This document shows, one piece after another, positions 18,275 to 26,784 of a stretch of 64,000 nt of DNA; positions within the stretch are counted from its first letter, which is position 1; every line of letters starts with the position of its first letter. A program made the position numbers and the translations under genes. The stretch is taken from positions 62,001 through 126,000 of the forward strand of contig CAWGAE010000019.1 in NCBI GenBank assembly GCA_963820395.1, read 5' to 3'. The notes below the pieces were generated by a model. It saw only the letters and a program-made list of their open reading frames with translations. It was not told the origin of the DNA and did no database searches. Source of the DNA: DATFVJ01 sp963820395 (GTDB taxonomy: Bacteria > Actinomycetota > Actinomycetes > Streptosporangiales > Streptosporangiaceae).

Positions 18275-18568
18275 TCAGTCCTCCGCCAGAATCCTCGGGA
18301 CCCGGAAGCGCTGCTGTTGCACGGCCGGCGCCTGCGCGAGCGCCTCGGCGGCGGTGAGGGGTGGCACGAGCTCATCGCCGCGCAGTACGTTGGTCATGGG
18401 CACCGCGTGTGAGGTCGGGGGGATGTCGTCCGCAGTCACCTCCTGCACCCGGGCCACGGCGGTAATGATCACATCGAGCTGCGCCGCGAGATGTTCGAGT
18501 TCGGCATCGTCAAGGGCGAGCCGCGACAGGCGGGCGAGATGGGCCACCTCATCACGGGTAATAGGCAT
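18275..18568 (-). CDS. gatC: Asp-tRNA(Asn)/Glu-tRNA(Gln) amidotransferase subunit C
   Basis: 97 residues, the normal size of GatC, which wraps around GatA and GatB to stabilise the complex. Starts MPITRDEVAHLARLSRLALDD, the hallmark of the family, then the helix LEHLAAQLDVIITAVARVQEV and the extended DIPPTSHAVPMTNVLRGDE. First gene of the gatCAB operon; ligA lies 145 bases upstream on the same strand. Confidence 0.95.
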   Translation of the reverse strand: MPITRDEVAHLARLSRLALDDAELEHLAAQLDVIITAVARVQEVTADDIPPTSHAVPMTNVLRGDELVPPLTAAEALAQAPAVQQQRFRVPRILAED

Positions 18569-18713
18569 AGGCCAATCCTAGGGGGCCCCGCGGCGGCCCG
18601 GCGAAGCGTTAAGGCCGTCACGCAGGCAGCGGGGATGACGGGCAGCGGGCGCCGGCCGGTTGCCGAGGCTACACCGGTCACCGGTCATGGGCCGGGCCGG
18701 CTGATTTTCTGGC

Positions 18714-20846
18714 TCAGCCAGCGGCTGCGGCCCCGGCTGCCTCCGGGCCATTGGCAAGAAGCTCACGGAATCCTGCTTCGCCGAGCACCGGCACGCCCAG
18801 CTGAACGGCTTTGTCGTATTTCGATCCAGGGTTCTCCCCGACCACGACGAAGTCTGTCTTCTTCGATACCGAAGTAGTGACCTTGCCGCCCTGCTCCTGG
18901 ACCGCCTCGGTCGCGGAATCGCGGCTGAAGGTTTCGAGCGATCCGGTGATGACCAGCGTGAGCCCGGCCAGCGGCCGGGGCCCGCGGGCCGCTTCTTCCG
19001 CCATCCGGACCCCCGCGGCACGCCACTTCTCCACGATCGCGCGGTGCCAGTCGACGCGGAACCATTCGACGACCGAACCCGCGATAACCGGCCCGACCCC
19101 GTCGACCCCGGCGAGTGCCTCCTCCGGCGCGGCAGCGATCGCATCCAGCGAGCCGAACTCCCGCGCGAGCGCCTGCGCAGCGGTCGGGCCCACGTGCCTG
19201 ATCGACAGGCCGACGAGCACCCGCCACAGGGGCCGCTGCTTCGCCTCCGCCAGATTTCGCACTAGCTTGTGCGCGTTGACCGTGAGCTCACCCTGCTGGT
19301 TGACGAAGAATGGGCCGCGCCCAAGCGCCTCTTCCGACAGGGTGAACAGATCACCCTCATCGGTGATAAGCCCGGAGTCGAGCAGCGCCACGACCGCCTC
19401 GTAACCGAGCACCTCGATGTCGAGGGCGCCGCGCCCGGCCAGGTAGAACAGCCGCTCGCGGAGCTGGGCGGGGCAGGAACGCGCGTTCGGGCAGCGCCAG
19501 TCGACCTCACCCTCCTCGCGGGCCAGCGACGTCCCGCACGCCGGGCACTGCCGTGGGAACACGAACTCCCGCTCGCCACCGCCGCGCAAGCCGGCGACCG
19601 GCCCGACGATCTCGGGTATCACGTCCCCGGCCTTCCTGAGCACCACGGTGTCCCCGATCAGGACTCCCTTGCGCCGGATCTCGTCCTCGTTGTGCAGGGT
19701 GGCCTGGGCCACCGTCGAACCGCTCACCTTGACGGGCGCCATCACCGCGTACGGGGTGATCCGCCCGGTCCGGCCGACGTTAACCCTGATCTCAAGGAGC
19801 TTGGTGTTCACCTCCTCCGGCGGGTACTTGAATGCGATCGCCCACCGGGGCGCCCGGCTGGTCGAGCCGAGCCGGCGTTGCAGCGCCACCTGATCGACCT
19901 TCACCACGACACCGTCGATCTCGTACGGCGCGTCGTGCCTGTGCTCGCCGTAAAACGTGATGTATCCACGCACATCGTCGAGATCAGGTACCACCCGGTA
20001 CCTGTCACTGACCGGCAGGCCCCAGGCCCTGAGCTGCTCGTACGCGCGTGCCTGGCTGACCGGCTCAAACCCGTCACGCGCCCCGATGCCGTGCACGATC
20101 ATGCCGAGCGGGCGGCTCGCGGTCACCCGGGGATCCTTCTGCCGGAGCGAGCCGGCCGCGGAGTTGCGCGGGTTGGCGAACGGCGCCTTGCCTTCCGCCA
20201 CGAGCCGCTCGTTCAGTTCCTCGAACGCCCGCACCGGCAGGTAGACCTCGCCACGCACCTCAAGCAGATCAGGAACGCCGTCCCCGGTCAGCCGCATGGG
20301 CACGTCGCCGATGGTCCTGATGTTCGGCGTGACGTCCTCGCCGGTGCGCCCGTCACCTCGGGTCGCGCCGCGGACCAGCCGGCCCCCCTCGTACACGAGT
20401 GCCACCGCGAGCCCGTCGATCTTCACTTCGCACAGGTAACTGCCAGCGTCAGCCCTGTCACCCAGGGAGCGCTCGACCCGTACCGCCCATGCGGCGAGTT
20501 CCTCGTCGGAGAACGCGTTGTCCAGGCTCTGCAACCGCTCCAGGTGCACGACCGGCGTGAACTCGGTGCTGATCTTCCCACCCACCTTCTGGGTGGGGGA
20601 GTCGGGCGTGCGCAGCCCGGGGTATCTGTCCTCAAGCTCACGCAACTCGACCATGAGCCTGTCGTACTCCGCGTCCGAGACGACCGGCGCGTCGAGCACG
20701 TGGTAGCGGTAGTTGTGCTCGTCGATGTCCTGTGACAGCTCCGCGTGCCGCTCCCGGGCCCACGGCGGCGCCTCAGGAACCTCTCCGAGACCATTGGCCC
20801 CGGGCACCTCAGATCCCTCCGGAACCTCGGCTGGCTCGCTGGTCAT
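18714..20846 (-). CDS. ligA: NAD-dependent DNA ligase
   Basis: Seals nicks in replication and repair using NAD. 710 residues in the standard order: Ia domain (HNYRYHVLDAPVVSDAEYD), adenylation domain with the KxDG lysine in CEVKIDGLAV and GDGRTGEDVT, OB fold (VNVGRTGRITPYAVM, GDTVVLRKAGDVIPE), four-cysteine zinc finger (CPACG and CPNARSCPAQL), helix-hairpin-helix repeats (SIRHVGPTAAQALA, VDGVGPVIA) and a C-terminal BRCT domain (LVITGSLETFSRD, VVGENPGSKYDKA). The first ~25 residues are an acidic Glu/Pro-rich extension common in actinomycetes. No frame problem. It is 17 bases after the MetE-like gene. Confidence 0.97.
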   Translation of the reverse strand: MTSEPAEVPEGSEVPGANGLGEVPEAPPWARERHAELSQDIDEHNYRYHVLDAPVVSDAEYDRLMVELRELEDRYPGLRTPDSPTQKVGGKISTEFTPVVHLERLQSLDNAFSDEELAAWAVRVERSLGDRADAGSYLCEVKIDGLAVALVYEGGRLVRGATRGDGRTGEDVTPNIRTIGDVPMRLTGDGVPDLLEVRGEVYLPVRAFEELNERLVAEGKAPFANPRNSAAGSLRQKDPRVTASRPLGMIVHGIGARDGFEPVSQARAYEQLRAWGLPVSDRYRVVPDLDDVRGYITFYGEHRHDAPYEIDGVVVKVDQVALQRRLGSTSRAPRWAIAFKYPPEEVNTKLLEIRVNVGRTGRITPYAVMAPVKVSGSTVAQATLHNEDEIRRKGVLIGDTVVLRKAGDVIPEIVGPVAGLRGGGEREFVFPRQCPACGTSLAREEGEVDWRCPNARSCPAQLRERLFYLAGRGALDIEVLGYEAVVALLDSGLITDEGDLFTLSEEALGRGPFFVNQQGELTVNAHKLVRNLAEAKQRPLWRVLVGLSIRHVGPTAAQALAREFGSLDAIAAAPEEALAGVDGVGPVIAGSVVEWFRVDWHRAIVEKWRAAGVRMAEEAARGPRPLAGLTLVITGSLETFSRDSATEAVQEQGGKVTTSVSKKTDFVVVGENPGSKYDKAVQLGVPVLGEAGFRELLANGPEAAGAAAAG

Positions 20847-20863
20847 CGGCTGGCTCCTCCCCG

Positions 20864-21973
20864 TCAGCTCTCGAGCTCATCCCGCAGCGCACGCGCGGCC
20901 TCCCGGCAGCGCGCGAGCGCGGCCCGCGCGTACTCGGGCGACGCACCGGCGAGCCCGCAGGCCGGGGTGAGCACCACCCGCTCCGCGCACCACTCAGCCG
21001 GCAGGCCGAGCCGCCGCCAAAGTCCGGCGACCCGGGCGACCACGGCAGGCACGCTGTCTATGCCGACATCCCCATCGGCCGCGCCGCCGGGCCCGGCCGC
21101 GCCACGCGCGCGCAGCCGTTGCGGATCAATCGGAGGCGCACCGGCCGGATCAGCGGGCAGGGCCGGCAGCACCCCAGCCAGCAGGCCAAGACCCGATTCT
21201 GCCAGCTCGGCCACGGCATCCTCATCGGCCGGCGGCAGCAGGCTGAGGTCGAAGCCCGCGCCGCGCGCGCCGGTCCCGCCGATCAGCAGCAGCGGCACGC
21301 CGCGGGCGCAGCAATGCACTATCCCGAACGACTCCGGGCCGACGCCCTGCAGGTCACCGATCGCCTGCTGCGCGGTCGCCGCGTCGACGGCTGGCAGCCG
21401 CCCGTAGCCACTGGCGGTCGGCACGGCGCCGGCCAGCACGGCCGGGAGCGCAGGCTCGTCGAACTGGAGGAGGATGCGCGCAGCAGGGAGCCGTTTGGCG
21501 ATCTCGGCGACGTGCGCCCTGACGCCCTCCGCCAGTGAGCTGGCCAGATCGCGTGTCGCGCCCGGGTCGGCAAGCACGGGATTGTGGCGGGCGAGCTCGA
21601 TCGTGGCCGCGAGCGTCCAGAGGCCGCACACCTGGATCTTGAACGGCCCCTGGTAGCCGACGGCGGTTTCCTCCAGCGCGTCCAGGTCACGGGCCAGGAA
21701 GCCGCGGGCCCGGCGCAGATCCCTGCCCACGCTGGCGGCGAGGCGCCAGCCGGAAGGCGTGGTCTCCACCGGCAGGTCGACGAGGAGCGCGGCCGTTCGC
21801 CCGACAAGGTCGGCGCCAGGGCCGCGGGCCGGCAGCTCGGGCAGGAAGGGAAGGTCGGGCACTTCGCCAAGAACGGTGCGGATCGCCTCGGCCGGATCGC
21901 TGCCCGGCATCGAGCCGACGCCCGTGGCGCTCGCCGGAGGCCACGGGAACCCTGTCGCTTGCTGATCTGACAC
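20864..21973 (-). CDS. Cobalamin-independent methionine synthase-like protein
   Basis: 369 residues from GTG 21973 (VSDQQATGFPWPPASATGVGS). It resembles the C-terminal catalytic half of MetE: TGVGSMPG start, the ILLQFDEPALPAVLAG segment that in MetE holds substrate contacts, FGIVHCCARGVPLLL with the zinc-type His-Cys, and VLTPACGLAG near the end with the second cysteine. It lacks the MetE N-terminal half. Such half-length proteins are common in actinobacteria next to ligA and mnmA; I know of no proven substrate, so methyl transfer to a thiol is only inferred. Located between ligA and mnmA on one strand. Confidence 0.85.
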   Translation of the reverse strand: MSDQQATGFPWPPASATGVGSMPGSDPAEAIRTVLGEVPDLPFLPELPARGPGADLVGRTAALLVDLPVETTPSGWRLAASVGRDLRRARGFLARDLDALEETAVGYQGPFKIQVCGLWTLAATIELARHNPVLADPGATRDLASSLAEGVRAHVAEIAKRLPAARILLQFDEPALPAVLAGAVPTASGYGRLPAVDAATAQQAIGDLQGVGPESFGIVHCCARGVPLLLIGGTGARGAGFDLSLLPPADEDAVAELAESGLGLLAGVLPALPADPAGAPPIDPQRLRARGAAGPGGAADGDVGIDSVPAVVARVAGLWRRLGLPAEWCAERVVLTPACGLAGASPEYARAALARCREAARALRDELES

Positions 21974-22082
21974 ATAGCTGAGCTTAGGAGGTCGCGCTGA
22001 CAGCCACGGCGTGGCTCTCGCCGTTCCGGTGGCACCGGATAGGGGCGCGCGGCGCGCGGCTGAACGGCAGTGGCCCGGCGGG

Positions 22083-23153
22083 CTATGCCGCCGCCGCGAT
22101 CGTCGCGGAGCCGAGCACGGCATCGCCGTCGTACAGCACGGCGGCCTGGCCCTTCGCCACGCCGCGGGCCGGCGCGTGCAGCCGGATCCGCACCGCGCCG
22201 CCGTCCGGCGCGGCCGTGCACGGGTGCACCTCCCCGTGCGCGCGCAACTGGACGAGGCAGTCCCGCGGGCCTGCGAGCGGGGGGCAACCCGTCCACACCG
22301 GCCGCTCCGCGGCGATCTCGTTTACGTCGAGCGCCTCGGCCGGGCCGATGGTTACCGTCCCTGACACGGGCTCGATGTCGAGCACGTAACGCGGCCTGCC
22401 GTCCGGGGACGGACGTCCGATGCGCAGCCCCTTGCGCTGGCCCACGGTGAACGCGTAGGCGCCGTCGTGGCTGCCGACGGTGTGCCCGCCGGTGTCCACG
22501 ATCCGCCCGGGCAGCGAGCCCAGGCGCCGGGCAAGGAAGGCCCGCGTGTCACCATCGGAGATGAAGCAGACGTCGTGGCTGTCGGGCTTGTCCGCAACGG
22601 CGAGCCCGCGCCTCGCCGCCTCCTCCCGCACCACCGCCTTTGTGGAGTCCCCCAGCGGGAACATCGCGTTCGCAAGCTGGGCGCGGGTCAGCACGGCGAG
22701 CACGTAGGACTGATCCTTGCCGGCGTCCGCGCTGCGCCGCAGGACTCCTCCAACCAGCCTGGCGTGATGCCCGGTACAAACGGCGTCGAAGCCCAGGGCC
22801 AGCGCCCGGTCAAGCAATGCGGCGAACTTGATCTTCTCGTTGCAGCGCAGGCAAGGGTTCGGGGTCCGGCCAGCCGCGTACTCGGCCACGAAGTCCTGCA
22901 CGACGTCCCGGTCGAAACGTTCCGCCATGTCCCACGCGTAGAACGGTATGCCGATCACGTCCGCGGCGCGGCGCGCGTCCCTCGCGTCCTCGAGCGTGCA
23001 GCATCCACGTGCGCCGGTCCGGTAGGACGATGGGTTCGCGGACAGCGCCAGGTGGACGCCGGTCACCTCGTGCCCGGCGTCGGCCGCCCGCGCGGCGGCG
23101 ACGGCGGAGTCGACGCCGCCGGACATGGCGGCAAGCACGCGCAAGCGATTCAT
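22083..23153 (-). CDS. mnmA: tRNA 2-thiouridylase MnmA
   Basis: Forms 2-thiouridine at wobble position 34 of tRNAs for Lys, Glu and Gln, using ATP and a sulfur relay. The start ATG 23153 gives MNRLRVLAAMSGGVDSAVAA with the PP-loop SGGVDS. Catalytic cysteines are in PNPCLRCNEKIKF and SHDVCFISDGDTRAFL; GKDQSYVL and FTVGQRKGL are also present. 356 residues, typical. Longer frames upstream (to 23309) are Arg/Pro-rich and unlikely. It is followed, in transcription order, by the MetE-like gene, and preceded by a cysteine desulfurase that probably supplies its sulfur. Confidence 0.96.
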   Translation of the reverse strand: MNRLRVLAAMSGGVDSAVAAARAADAGHEVTGVHLALSANPSSYRTGARGCCTLEDARDARRAADVIGIPFYAWDMAERFDRDVVQDFVAEYAAGRTPNPCLRCNEKIKFAALLDRALALGFDAVCTGHHARLVGGVLRRSADAGKDQSYVLAVLTRAQLANAMFPLGDSTKAVVREEAARRGLAVADKPDSHDVCFISDGDTRAFLARRLGSLPGRIVDTGGHTVGSHDGAYAFTVGQRKGLRIGRPSPDGRPRYVLDIEPVSGTVTIGPAEALDVNEIAAERPVWTGCPPLAGPRDCLVQLRAHGEVHPCTAAPDGGAVRIRLHAPARGVAKGQAAVLYDGDAVLGSATIAAAA

Positions 23154-23380
23154 CACACCAGAGGGTAACGCCAGGTCCGCACCGCGCGGGGCACGGGCGC
23201 GGACCATCATCGCGGCACCACCGGGGCAACGCGCGGGGCACGGGCACAGGCCAACGTCGGGCCGCCGCGGGCACGGGCACGGGCCAACATCGCGCACCTC
23301 AGCACTCACCCCAGTCCTGCAGACCGCCGCCGGGGGCGCGCAAGCTGGTCAGCAAGCCGCCGCGGGGCGCTGCGCGGGGT

Positions 23381-23438
23381 ACGGGCGGAAGCGACTACCG
23401 AGGGGCGGCACGGGCGGAAGCGACTACCGAGGGGCGGC
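23381..23438. repeat. 29-base perfect tandem duplication at the cysteine desulfurase 3' end
   Basis: Two identical adjacent 29-base copies (23381-23409 and 23410-23438). The second copy contains the last codons and TAG stop of the desulfurase gene; the first repeats the same codons and a second TAG downstream. The duplication therefore does not change the protein. Confidence 0.95.
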
Positions 23439-24656
23439 ACGGCGGGCACGTTCGACGGCCTCGCCGATCACAGTGCCGACCGCGTCGACGTCGGCCTGAA
23501 CCGATGTATGCCCGAGGCTGAACCGCAGCGACCCGCGGGCGCGGGCCAGGTCGGCGCCCATTGCGATCAGCACATGGCTCGGTTGTGCCACTCCCGCGGT
23601 GCACGCCGACCCGGTCGAGCAGGCGATCCCCTTCGCATCGAGCAGCATCAGCAGCGCGTCACCCTCGCAGCCGGGGAAGGAGAAGTGCGCATTCCCGGGC
23701 AGCCGGCCGGGCCCGGGCTCGTCGCCGTTCAGGATCGTGTCGGGCACCGCGGCACGGACCTGCCGGATCAGGTCGTCCCTGAGCCCGGCGACGTTCTTCG
23801 CGTACTCGCCACCGCCCTCCACCGCAAGCTGGACGGCAGTCGCGAAGGCCGCGATGGCTGGGGTGTCCAGGGTGCCCGACCGGACATCGCGTTCCTGGCC
23901 GCCGCCATGCAGCACAGGAACTGGTTCGACACCGCGGGCAAGCAGCAGCGCGCCCGCACCGACCGGGCCGCCGATCTTGTGCCCGGTGACCGTGAGCGCG
24001 TCCGCGCCGCACGCGGCGAAATCCACCGGCAGCTCCCCCACCGCCTGTACCGCGTCGGTGTGGAACAAGATGCCGTACTCGTGGCAGATGGACGCAAGCT
24101 GTGCCACCGGCTGCACGGTGCCGACCTCGTTGTTCGCCTGCATGACGCTGACCAGGGCGACACTGTCCGGGTCGCGCTCGATTTCCGCGCGAAGCACATC
24201 TGGCTGGACCCGGCCCCCGGGGTCCACCTCGAGCCAGCAGGCTTCGGCTCCCTCATGGTCGGCGAGCCACTGCACGGTATCGAGCACAGCATGATGCTCG
24301 ACCGAGCTCGCGAGCACCCGCACGCGGCGCCGATCTCCCCCCGCCCCCGCCCGCCGCGCCCAAAAAAGGCCCTTGACCGCCAGATTGTCGGCTTCGGTGC
24401 CGCCACTCGTGAAAATCACTTCGCTGGGCCTGGCGCCCAGTGACGCCGCGATCTGCTCCCTGGACTCCTCGACCACCCGACGGGCCCGGCGGCCCGCGCT
24501 GTGCAGCGAGGACGCGTTTCCGAGCCGGGCAAGCTCCGCCGTCATGATCTCGAGCGCCTCGGGCGCCATCGGTGTCGTGGCAGCATGATCCAGATATGCC
24601 ACGACACCGGGCGCTGATCCGAGACCGCCGTCCGACGAGCTGTCGACGTACCCCAT
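23424..24656 (-). CDS. Cysteine desulfurase (IscS/NifS type)
   Basis: PLP enzyme releasing sulfur from cysteine as an enzyme persulfide for tRNA thiolation and Fe-S clusters. 410 residues. Motifs: YLDHAATTPMAPEALE, the EHHAVLDT histidine, NNEVGTVQPV, HTDAVQAVGELPV, the PLP lysine in TVTGHKIGGPVGAGAL and the catalytic cysteine in STGSACTAGV. RFSLGHTSVQADVDA ends the conserved part. Position directly upstream of mnmA indicates delivery of sulfur to MnmA. The intervening 270 bases are made of GGGGCACGGGC-like repeats with no gene. Confidence 0.95.
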   Translation of the reverse strand: MGYVDSSSDGGLGSAPGVVAYLDHAATTPMAPEALEIMTAELARLGNASSLHSAGRRARRVVEESREQIAASLGARPSEVIFTSGGTEADNLAVKGLFWARRAGAGGDRRRVRVLASSVEHHAVLDTVQWLADHEGAEACWLEVDPGGRVQPDVLRAEIERDPDSVALVSVMQANNEVGTVQPVAQLASICHEYGILFHTDAVQAVGELPVDFAACGADALTVTGHKIGGPVGAGALLLARGVEPVPVLHGGGQERDVRSGTLDTPAIAAFATAVQLAVEGGGEYAKNVAGLRDDLIRQVRAAVPDTILNGDEPGPGRLPGNAHFSFPGCEGDALLMLLDAKGIACSTGSACTAGVAQPSHVLIAMGADLARARGSLRFSLGHTSVQADVDAVGTVIGEAVERARRAAPR

Positions 24657-24709
24657 GACGGCCCCAGCCTAGCTGGGGATCACAGAGTTGCTCCCCGGCG
24701 CAGCGGCGT

Positions 24710-25660
24710 TCACTTCCGCTTCTCGATCTCCTCGACGAGTTGCGGCACGACCTTGAAGAGGTCACCGATCACACCGAAATCGGCAAGCTCGAAGATCGGC
24801 GCCTCGGGGTCCTTGTTGATTGCGAGGATCGTCTTCGACGTCTGCATGCCCGCCCGGTGCTGGATCGCACCAGAGATCCCGACCGCCATATAGAGCTGGG
24901 GGGAGACGGTCTTGCCCGTCTGGCCGACCTGGAACTGATGCGGGTACCAGCCCGCATCGGTCGCCGCCCTGGACGCGCCAACCGCCGCGCCGAGGCTGTC
25001 CGCGAGCTTCTCGATGAGCGCGAAGTTCTCCGCGCCGCCAACACCGCGGCCACCGGAGACGACAACCGCGGCCTCGGTCAGCTCCGGGCGGTCGCCACGC
25101 TCCGCCGCCACCCGCTCAGTAATCTTGGCGGCCTTGGCGCTGTCGGAAAGCGCCACACTGACCGCCTCCACCGCGCCCGCGGCCGGTGCGGCCTCCGGCG
25201 TGGTCGAATTGGGGCGCACGGTTATCACAGGGACTCCCGTGCGAACGCGGGACTGCACGACGACCGCACCACCGAAGATGGACTGCTCCGCCACGAGGCC
25301 GTCTTCGAGGCCCACCGCATCGGTCAGCACACCGGAACCGGACTTGACCGCAAGCCGGCCAGCGATCTCCTTGCCCTCAGGGCTCGCGGCAACTAGCACT
25401 GCCGCCGGGGATTTCTCCGCGACCAGATGCGCCAGCACCTCGACCTTCGGCGCCACGATGTAGTTCTCGTACTCCGCGTCCGCGGCCACGTACACCTTGG
25501 CGGCACCGAACTCCGCCAGCTTGGCGGTGCCTGCCTCGGCTCCCGGACCGACCCACACCGCAGCCGGCTCGCCGAACCGCCTGGCCAGCGTTAGCAGTTC
25601 ACAGGTAACCTTCTTGACCTCGCCGTTCGTGTGGTCGGCGAGCACCAGAATCTCCGGCAT
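24710..25660 (-). CDS. etfA: Electron transfer flavoprotein subunit alpha
   Basis: FAD-binding subunit of the heterodimeric ETF that takes electrons from acyl-CoA and other dehydrogenases. 316 residues. N-terminal domain MPEILVLADHTNGEVKK; C-terminal FAD domain with VVSGGRGVGGAENFALIEKLAD, GASRAATDAGWYPH, QVGQTGKTVSPQLYMAVGISGAIQH and AINKDPEAPIFELADFG, the ETF-alpha signature. It follows etfB by about 100 bases on the same strand and is surely cotranscribed with it. Confidence 0.97.
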   Translation of the reverse strand: MPEILVLADHTNGEVKKVTCELLTLARRFGEPAAVWVGPGAEAGTAKLAEFGAAKVYVAADAEYENYIVAPKVEVLAHLVAEKSPAAVLVAASPEGKEIAGRLAVKSGSGVLTDAVGLEDGLVAEQSIFGGAVVVQSRVRTGVPVITVRPNSTTPEAAPAAGAVEAVSVALSDSAKAAKITERVAAERGDRPELTEAAVVVSGGRGVGGAENFALIEKLADSLGAAVGASRAATDAGWYPHQFQVGQTGKTVSPQLYMAVGISGAIQHRAGMQTSKTILAINKDPEAPIFELADFGVIGDLFKVVPQLVEEIEKRK

Positions 25661-25763
25661 GATCCTTCTTTCTCAGCGCGCCGCAGCGCTCCGCTTCTGC
25701 GCGGCACCAGGCTAAAGAGCGGCTCGAGCGTTATGCCGAGGCGCTCCGCTCATCACGACCGTT

Positions 25764-26543
25764 TCAGATCAACTTCTGGGTTACCAGGAAGGCGGCAGCG
25801 TTGACACCGCCGTCACCCTCGTCCTTCACAATCACGCCCGCCTGCCGCGGCGGCCGCACCGTGAAGCTGACCACCTCTGTCCAGGCCGCCGCCAGCCCTA
25901 TCTGCGCGGGGTCGAGCTCCGCGTCGGCGACGGTCATCGTGGTCACGGGCTTCTTCTTCGCGGCCATGATGCCCTTGAAGGACGGGTAACGTGGCTCGTT
26001 AATCTTCTCGACGACGCTGATGACCGCGGGCATGCTGCCCTCGACCTTGTCGTAGCCGGCTTCGGTCTGCCGCTGGATCTTGACGGTCGTGCCGTCGACC
26101 TCGACCTTGTTCGCCAGCGACAGCTGTGGCAGCGACAACCGCTCGGCAAGCATGGCGCCGAGCACGCCCGCCCGGGCGTCCGTTGATTCCGAAGCCACGA
26201 TGACCAGGTCAAACCCGATCTTCTTGAGCGCCTGGGCCAGCGCGTACGAGGTCTGCACCGCGTCGCTGCCGTGCAAGGCGTCATCCACCAGGTGCACGGC
26301 CTTGTGCGCGCCCATCGACAGCGCCTTGCGGATGGTCTCCGTGGCCTTCGCCGGGCCCATGGTCAGCACGGTGACCTCGCCGCCGTGCGCCTCCGTCAGC
26401 TTCAGCGCCTCTTCGACGGCATACTCATCGAGTTCGTTCATCACGCCTTCGACCGAATCCCGGTCCAAGGTGGAGTCTGAGGGATTGAGCTTGCGTTCTA
26501 CCGCAGTGTCTGGAACCTGCTTGACACAGACGACGATGTTCAT
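25764..26543 (-). CDS. etfB: Electron transfer flavoprotein subunit beta
   Basis: AMP-binding subunit of ETF. ATG 26543 gives MNIVVCVKQVPDTAVERKL, the normal N-terminus; an earlier in-frame start adds only eight residues. Contains LDRDSVEGVMNELDEYAVEEAL, VTVLTMGPAKATETIRKALSMG and the signature VEGSMPAVISVVEKINEPRYP. 259 residues, standard. The pair etfBA, with an enoyl-CoA hydratase nearby at 29929-30750, points to fatty acid or amino acid beta-oxidation. Confidence 0.97.
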   Translation of the reverse strand: MNIVVCVKQVPDTAVERKLNPSDSTLDRDSVEGVMNELDEYAVEEALKLTEAHGGEVTVLTMGPAKATETIRKALSMGAHKAVHLVDDALHGSDAVQTSYALAQALKKIGFDLVIVASESTDARAGVLGAMLAERLSLPQLSLANKVEVDGTTVKIQRQTEAGYDKVEGSMPAVISVVEKINEPRYPSFKGIMAAKKKPVTTMTVADAELDPAQIGLAAAWTEVVSFTVRPPRQAGVIVKDEGDGGVNAAAFLVTQKLI

Positions 26544-26720
26544 AGCCGGTGGCCGACCTCCCTGCACTGGAAGTGATCACGGCCCCGCCGCCCAGGGCGG
26601 CCGGCAGGCCGTACGCTCACACGTGAGCCTCTCAAACTGCCACCAGAACTGCCAGCGGCGGGTGGCGCGTTCTTGAGATTAGCTGCTGCCGCCGGGCAAA
26701 TCCTGACCCGCGCGATTATG

Positions 26721-26734
26721 TTACTAGTCAGTAG
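26721..26734. promoter_or_regulatory. Imperfect dyad upstream of etfB
   Basis: TTACTAGTCAGTAG, a near-palindrome about 180 bases upstream of the etfB start, in a noticeably AT-rich patch between the kinase stop and etfB; TAACATAAT on the minus strand could be a -10 region. Dyads of this kind are bound by TetR regulators of fatty acid genes in actinobacteria; the assignment is inference. Confidence 0.35.
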
Positions 26735-26784
26735 AAACGGTCGAGCTGGACGCGTCATGCCTTGGTCATGTTACGTGAACGACC

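Noticed and set aside
21974..22010. AGGAGG on the plus strand near 21987 as a ribosome site for a plus-strand gene
   Set aside because: No coding frame with protein-like content follows it; it lies in the gap between mnmA and the MetE-like gene.
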